From the NCBI GenBank assembly GCA_036897095.1, contig JAYMSP010000079.1, positions 1 through 64,000 on the forward strand: a DNA stretch of 64,000 bases, given 5' to 3'. Below, piece by piece: positions 57,853-64,000 of the stretch. The notes below the pieces were generated by a model that was not told the origin of the DNA, searched no databases, and worked only from the letters and a program-made list of their open reading frames with translations. The stretch's first letter is position 1, and every line of letters starts with the position of its first letter. The position numbers were made by a program, and so were the translations under genes. Source of the DNA: Plantago elongata. Taxonomy: Eukaryota > Streptophyta > Magnoliopsida > Lamiales > Plantaginaceae.

Positions 57853-59241
57853 GTAAGCAAATCTGTTGCCGATTCTAGTTTGGAAATAATCTGATAAAGA
57901 AGGTAATTATCGATTTGCGCAGATTCTAGTTGGGAAATAAACTGATAAAGAAAGTATTCATCTCCTGGGTAAACAAGGATTTAATAGATTACGTAAATAT
58001 TAATTGAAATATTAGATTCTCGCTTAGCAATTATTCCTTTTTATATTAGAATCCGAATAGAATTCTAATTGTAGGATAACTCTACTCCCCGTCTTAAAAC
58101 TAACTGAGGAAGAATTTACAAGTTGATAAAACCCGGAGGTCGAATTTTCTGTTCTGTTGATGATTAGAGGGGAAGGAAGAAGTTCATGACCAAGAGCAAG
58201 TTCAAGCAACGATCACTTAAGTGAGAGTTCATCATCATAATTTAGATAGATTGTGTATGTCTTGTCCAATTCGTTCATTATTTAGGCACGGTTATTCATC
58301 TGAGAAATTATTCCTCAGCTTTGTTTAGGATTAGTCAAGCTATTTTCATTCATCTGTAATTGATATTTGATTCCATGATAATTTATAAAAGGTTTTCGGT
58401 TTTATGTATATGTAATTCTCTCATATTACCCCCTACCCCCACTTATGATAAATTTATAGAAGAACATGATTCTAAATTTTAACAAAACAGAAAGTGAAAT
58501 ACTAAAAAAATCTTTCCTTTTGAATCCGAAACAATTTTAAAAGCTTTGTACTTAAGAAGTATTGGAAAATGGAAAGTACCCAAAAAGGTTAAAAAGTTCT
58601 CTGTTATTTAAAAGAATTTAAAATATATTTAAAAATTATTATTTAAGTCCGGAGAAAAATTTAATGTGAAAAATTAAATTAAAATCACGTTGAAACTTGT
58701 ACAAAGCTATAAGGAGTCAAGTTTTTCATTAAAATTACTCTCACCGTTCTATTAATAACTTCCTAACTTCTTTTTTCTAACGTTTCGTCAAAAATTTATT
58801 AATCCATAAATAAATTTAATATTTCTTTTTTAATTAAAGATGTGATGCTTGTATTTATAAATATAATGTTAATTCTATCTTTTGGAGGGAGTCATTTGCA
58901 AAAATTGTTGTTGTATTCATCGTTTATTAACTTTTCGTGTAAAATTACAATAATAATAAAATATTGTAAATGTGAGAAAATGTACGATGTACAATTTATG
59001 TGTAATTTGAAATAATTTACCTATAATATATTACTTGATAAGACAATAAAGCTCAATCCGTAATTGAACAATTGCTTACCTCAGAGTTTCAAAAAAAAGA
59101 AAAAATAAATTCGTATATAAATTCGAATTCGAACTCGAGCTCAAGTGACAAGTAACGATCTTTTTTAGATCTCGGAAGCAAGCAAGCAGCTGTTAATGGC
59201 TGCCAAACATGTTGAAACTGAACTAACATCACAGAGAAAAA
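57853..59241. other. AT-rich spacer between divergent genes
   Basis: This spacer separates the MAPKKK-like gene (minus) from the TANGO2 gene (plus). A short direct repeat (TTGCCGATTCTAGTT/GCGCAGATTCTAGTT, about 57865 and 57915) and a Stowaway-like element are present. Nothing else is supported. Confidence 0.5.
58736..58893. mobile_element. degenerate Stowaway-like MITE
   Basis: TACTCTCACCGTTCT at the left and TTTTGGAGGGAGT at the right are inverted and resemble Stowaway termini, enclosing about 130 AT-rich bases. The ends have drifted and the TA duplication is not clean. Confidence 0.4.
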
Positions 59242-61118
59242 ATGTGCATAGCTGCATTCCTATGGAAATCTCACCCGCTTTACCCTTTCCTTCTACTGCT
59301 CAACAGAGACGAATTTCACAATCGGTATGTCCAATTTCTACTTCTCTTCTCATCTCCTTTTTCACTGAGCTCGAGTTCTTAACTTTCAGCTACCAAACGC
59401 AGTGAAACGGCGCCGTTAGGATGGTGGCGAGACGGTCAGATATTGGGCGGAAGAGATGAACAGGCCGGTGGAACTTGGCTGGCCTGCAGCAAGCGTGGCA
59501 GAATCGCTTTTCTCACCAACGTTAGGGAAATTTCATCTCCTTCGAGAATTGGTAACAGTAGAGGAAATCTTCCGGTTCGATTTTTAGAGGTGATTTCCAT
59601 TTTCTGATCATCTGATCCTTGTTGATTATAGATTGTAGATTATTGGTTATTGGTTATTGGTTATTAATTATTGATTATGATTAGTACTCTGAGCTTTTGT
59701 GGAGATGCAATTAGGATTACATGTTGATTATTGGGTGTCTTACGCAGAGTCGAAAAGGTCCTAGAGAGTTTGCAGAGGAGCTTGTAATGGAAGCTCAGCT
59801 GTATAATGGATTTAATCTAATTGTAGCTGATTTTAGATCTATGACAATGGTGTACATTACAAACCGACCGAGAGAGGAAGGTCTGTCTGTTTCGGAAGTT
59901 CTTCCGGGTATCCATGTGTTATCCAATGCGAAATTGGACACTCCGTGGCCTAAGGTATAGATGATTACTCTGCTACTATGATATTATTTGTAAACATAAT
60001 TTGTTTGTATGGATTTGTTGGAGTTAGGAAGAGTTTAATGTGGTTTGAGTATAGGGTAGAAGAAGAGTTGTTGAGGTTCATAGTTTTTGTAGCCTCACTG
60101 GTCTTCTTACGATTGTGATCTGTTTTTTGTGCTTAGATACACATAATTACAATATGATCATGTGCACGCTAGAAGAAGAGATGGCTTTCGTGATCTCTGT
60201 CTTGGCTCTTGATAAAAACGTATCATCTTACCATTTTTTGCATGACTTTTAGTTTATGGAAACTAGAGTGCGTTTCTCTGACTCTAGAAAACACTTCTCA
60301 GGGCTAAGTAAAAGAATAGTGAAAGGTGTTTAAATTTGATTGCTCTGATTAGTCTAGTACTAACATAGCGTGAGCCCAGTGCGACCAAATTAGAACAAAA
60401 GGCTATAGTTTGAACTTTGAACAATAACTTGGGTTTTGCAATGGTTCATAAATCTTGGTGTACCATCGTGAAGTTTGTAAGCTTTTTTTTTCTTGCTGCT
60501 AACATATGGTGTGTTTGATTGGGGATTTCCAATTATAACCGTTCAGTCATAGTTGCTTGATAGATTTGTGTGCCCGGTGCCTCAATGTCCTCCTGCCTGT
60601 ATAAACCTTCGAATATTGGAAAATAAGCAGAAGGGGAATCTTTCTCATTATTGTAATAACCATGTGACAGGCTCTGAGGTTACGGACTAGTTTTGAGGAT
60701 ATACTGAATAAATCTGGGGAAGCTGAAGTTTCACTGGAGGAGATAACTGAAATTTTGATGAAGGACACTACTAAGGATGAGCCTAGCAAACTTCCCCAAA
60801 TTTATCCTCCTGAATTCGAATACCAGTTGAGTGCCATTTTCATTGATGCACCTACAGCCAAGGTTATTCTAATTTCATTTTCCCATCTAATGTTTTACAT
60901 CAACAGATAGTCACAGTATGTCATATGGAGAAATCTGTAATTTCCCTTTTCCTTATGACTAGGGACGATATGGAACTAGAAGTATTTCTGCAGTGGTCTT
61001 GCAAACAAGTGGTGAAGTCTGCTTTTATGAAAGAAGTCTGGAAAAAGATGAGTGGAAAGATAGGAAGATAAGCTACCTGATTGAGAATGACATCGTTGCA
61101 GCTACACCTGCTCTGTAA
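59242..61118 (+). CDS. TANGO2: TANGO2 homologue (NRDE-family protein)
   Basis: Five exons in phase: 59242-59324, 59403-59589, 59748-59954, 60671-60862, 60963-61118; 274 residues, the normal family length. The start is ATG 59242, giving MCIAAFLWKSHPLYPF; a longer frame opening at 59196 is in another register and is not the protein. The hallmark NRDEFHNR lies at residues 20-27, followed by LGWWRDGQILGGRDEQAGGTW and LACSKRGRIAFLTNVRE. The exon 1-2 join needs the acceptor at AAACGCAG (59402); the nearer TTTCAG acceptor would give a stop. The family resembles Ntn-type hydrolases with the N-terminal Cys2 after Met removal. In animals TANGO2 affects Golgi, mitochondria and haem/lipid handling; the plant role is not settled. 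The exon-5 acceptor is GACTAG|GGACG. Confidence 0.9.
59637..59680. repeat. short TTATTGG tandem repeat in TANGO2 intron 2
   Basis: GGTTATT units of seven bases occur about four times in a row and grade into TTAATTATTGATTA. It is a simple microsatellite in an intron. Confidence 0.7.
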
Positions 61119-63689
61119 GTATGAACGAATTGTATCATCCAAACCGTCAGCAAAAATTAGTATCTGCTTATTCTGCTATTACTTATATGAAATAGCCTGG
61201 AGAACAATCGAGAACAGCAAAATAAAGCCTACTTGATCAGCAGGACTGATCCGATCCTGTTTCTGTAGCTTCATACTATAAATAAAATATACACGCATGC
61301 ATGCAAGACTGATTAATGTCGGAATCTGATATTGTGAATTCAGCTAGTTCTAATTAGTATACGGATTTTTCCATATGTTTACATATGAAATCATGAATCG
61401 GACAGGTAAAAAATTCTCAATTTAGAGAAATAAGGGATAAATTTGTAAGTTGGCTTGACATTGAGCCCATGTGTCTCCTACTTACACCTTGAGCTTAATT
61501 ATACCATTCGAAGTATCTGACTAAGTAGTGTTGTTAGGGGAGTCGCGTCTTAACGAGAGCTTGACTCCGTCGGCTCAGATCGATAAGGTGCTCAAATGTA
61601 GTTTAAGCCTCGTTAGGAGCTCGTTTTACTCAAGTTTGGTAATTTAACTCATTTTGTTGATGAGTGGGTTAAGCTTGGGGTCAATTACAACTTGAGTCGG
61701 GTTTGAGGAATGAGACTCCAAACTTTGCACAATTCACAAACTCTAGGCTTGACTCTTGAGTGTAGAAACAAAAATATACTTTGGAATGCGGGTAGTGCAC
61801 TAAATGAGGGGAGGCTTAGACAATAAATGTAAATTGGCACTGCCTGCAGATGACAAGAAGCAAAAGCGTTGAAAATTGATCGTGGTGTGTTGGGTCCATC
61901 GATGGCCATGCCTAAGGCCTTTCACTTAGCTGTTTCTCACTCTCACAAACTTATGTTTGCTTTACATTATTGTACTGTAATACACACAACACAAGTAGTA
62001 GTTTCGACAAGCATTTCCTTTTCCACCAACCAAAACCCAGTTTTCACCACCCCACTGGGCTCTATTAATCATGTCCACATGTTCCAAACTTATCATTACT
62101 GGGATCGGAACTCGGAACATCTTTTACAATAAACCGTATCTCCTCAATACGAATCAACAAAACATATTTAAAGAATATGGATATTTTAAACTCACAACGT
62201 TCATATTTGAATACGTTAACTTGGGAGGTAAACTCTTTTAAGCCCCAACTGGCCAATGCCAGAGTATTTTGCTCGACTTGCTCATACTTTATAGCAAGCA
62301 AATGACCGGGGACGTTGAATAAGATGTATCATGTTTCATGTATGTATAACTTGTTTTCAAGTCTCCAGATTTAAAAGAAAAGGTAAATTCTTTCAACTTG
62401 TTCGGATTGTAAAGAAAATTCTCAATTGGCCACCTAATTGCTTTTGATATGATTAAAACCCTAATTTATTCACTAAATTCCCAATCCCATGTGCATGAAT
62501 GACAAAGCTCCAATATTACGGAGTCTGACAAAAAAAGAGCACCTGGAAAAATCTATAGTATCGGCGACATTAGCACCACTATTTACTATTGCAAATTTGC
62601 AGATGACCCGAAAGCAACGCCAATACCTAAAGCCCAAGATATTTTACTTCCTTACTCCCTTTTTCGATCCAATCATTTCTTCCTAAACGTCTAGGTTGAC
62701 CACTTTTCATTAAATATAGGCGTATTTAACATCTCGATACTTAATGCAACTCAATTAATAATACACTTTTACTCCAACTAATTAATTGAAGGTTTGAATC
62801 ACATTTGTCGTTTAAAAAAAATTGATACCTAATACTTTCTGCTGCAGTTTATATCGAAAATTAAAATAAATAAACTATTTAAAAATTGGCAAAGAATATA
62901 TTTTTAGCGTAAAATTTAGACTTAAGATATGTCATTTATGTGTAAATGTAATGTTTTTCTATTTTGTTTGCTTCATATGTTTTGATCAACTCATTTTTTA
63001 AATAATGTTTGATGTTTTGAATGCGGAAATATTAGATAATTTGTTTAAAATATAATGCTAAAGTTGATTTCAGGTTTCGAATAATATGAGCAATGAAAAT
63101 GATGTTTAATCAAAATTAGCTAAGATATACTTGTAATCTAGTGGATAGATGATTTAATGGATGGTATCCAATATTCATAATCAATTACACATAATTACAT
63201 TCCAGCATTTATTATATAAGCTTATATCCCTAACATCAATTGAATAAACATATAACTCAAAGGAGTCAAAATCAATTCAAAAGAAACCAAAAACAGAAGT
63301 TGAAAAAACTGCCAATCTCAACAACCTCACTGCCATGACATCCAACACTTGTCCTCCCATGCTGTTTTATTGAATTTTGTAACCAACTCTGGTCCCCGCT
63401 CCCAGTTCGCTCCACATAAATTCGTAACCTCTCGCACTATGATAAGGTCCAATCCAAGAGGGCGAGCATTCCTCTTATCTTAATTTCCTTACACCTTAGG
63501 GACCCATATATCACTGGTCGGTTTGGTTTATTATACGTTACCTCCCGTGGAATCACCTTATCGTGATTTAATGTGTTGTACAATACAACATACTACTATA
63601 CATTCGTATCATACAATAGCAGTGCAATATCTAAATCACTAATGAAGTATTGACGCGTGAGGTAGCAGAGAATAAACCGATCGGTTCAT
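61119..63689. other. spacer between TANGO2 and EXORDIUM-like genes
   Basis: The 3' UTRs of both genes and AT-rich spacer. A Stowaway-like terminus (TTACTCCCTTTTTCGATCC) occurs near 62651 without a clear partner. A GC-richer stretch at 61530-61720 has repeated CTCGTTAGGAGCTCG-like and AGTCGGGTTTGAG motifs of unknown origin. The reading frames at 61869 and 62489 do not look coding. Confidence 0.5.
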
Positions 63690-64000
63690 CTAGTCAATGG
63701 CATTGGGACCCGCACACGCTTTAAGCACCGGACTCCAGACCCATTGAACCAAAAACCTCCTCTTCCGCCGTCCATTCAGATTAAACGTCCTCCCTCCGCC
63801 GTCCCTCATAACCTGACCAATGTACCCTCCTCCGCCACCTGTACCGTACAACCCTTCGCACAAGTCACCAATCTCGGTTGGAGCTGTCGGATCCTCACCG
63901 GCATACCAGGCGTTTACTAACGGATTAGACGATAGCTCAGCTAGTTCGTGTGCGATAACGCTGATCATGCCGTCAACTCCTATGTCTCCGTTTGGTGGTT
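63690..64000 (-). CDS. EXORDIUM-like (PHI-1 family) protein, 3' end
   Basis: Only the C-terminal 102 residues are in the window; the gene continues past the right edge (frame open to 64000, starting [20 protein letters not shown]). EXORDIUM/phosphate-induced proteins are secreted to the cell wall and promote growth under brassinosteroid control. The visible part contains the family signatures [58 protein letters not shown] and the C-terminal ACAGPNA. The HELAE with a distant acidic partner looks like a zincin-type helix but no activity is established. No introns in this part, as usual in the family. Confidence 0.92.
   Translation of the reverse strand, partial: PPNGDIGVDGMISVIAHELAELSSNPLVNAWYAGEDPTAPTEIGDLCEGLYGTGGGGGYIGQVMRDGGGRTFNLNGRRKRRFLVQWVWSPVLKACAGPNAID

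Noticed and set aside
59196-59405. 69-codon frame starting MAAKHVETELTS
   Set aside because: It overlaps TANGO2 exon 1 in a different register; the true protein begins at ATG 59242 in the frame with NRDEFHNR.
61869-62132. 87-codon frame
   Set aside because: Serine/histidine-rich by chance; no homology signal and no gene structure around it.
1-64000. tRNA, rRNA, CRISPR array or bacterial-type operon
   Set aside because: No cloverleaf, rRNA core or regularly spaced repeat was seen; the window is plant nuclear DNA, where CRISPR arrays are not expected.

Overview
This window looks like nuclear DNA of a eudicot land plant. Its genes carry GT-AG introns, the spacers are AT-rich, and the proteins are plant types: a CrRLK1L/malectin receptor kinase, an RLCK-VII kinase, a GAUT pectin synthase, plant A1 aspartic proteases, mTERF and EXORDIUM-like. 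Stowaway-like, hAT and foldback MITEs also fit. The species cannot be told from the sequence. All exon joins given here were worked out by hand from splice sites, phase and reading frame.

Layout: (1) 1-12.7 kb is mostly non-coding, with one small plant protein gene (3055-3441) and one RRM-like gene (11599-12483) whose upstream region holds diverged duplicated leader/intron sequence. (2) 13.0-15.2 kb is a decaying tandem array of that RRM-like gene. (3) 15.5-16.6 kb is an mTERF pseudogene. (4) 16.8-32.1 kb is the most unusual part. Two divergently oriented paralogous genes each encode a malectin-type receptor kinase (CrRLK1L/MEDOS-FERONIA type) whose last large-exon codon is split in phase 1 and continues in frame into a second, RLCK-VII-type kinase. 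They flank an intronless DM13-DOMON-DOMON-cytochrome b561 gene. The left copy (1251 codons) is open throughout. The right copy has an extra duplicated linker exon and an in-frame stop late in its second kinase. (5) 33.6-38.1 kb is a GAUT3 galacturonosyltransferase gene of nine exons with one GC-AG intron. (6) 38.6-47.3 kb is a tandem pair of ten-exon secreted aspartic protease genes, with a retroelement gag fossil and an F-box fragment between them and a solo LTR sitting at a splice donor in the second. (7) 49.4-51.7 kb holds a 980-bp hAT element with an exact 8-bp target duplication and a nested MITE. (8) 51.7-55.8 kb is an AAMP-like WD40 gene whose first intron contains tandem copies of its own exon-1 end and donor. 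(9) 56.7-57.8 kb is an intronless MAPKKK-like kinase, 59.2-61.1 kb a TANGO2 homologue, and 63.7-64.0 kb the 3' end of an EXORDIUM-like gene.

Several genes act at the cell surface or wall: the receptor kinases, the b561 redox protein, pectin synthesis, wall/GPI-type proteases and EXORDIUM. In a plant genome such neighbours need not be co-regulated. The strongest candidate for a new system is the two-kinase receptor: it fuses, in one polypeptide, a wall-sensing CrRLK1L kinase with a member of the cytoplasmic kinase family that such receptors are known to signal through.
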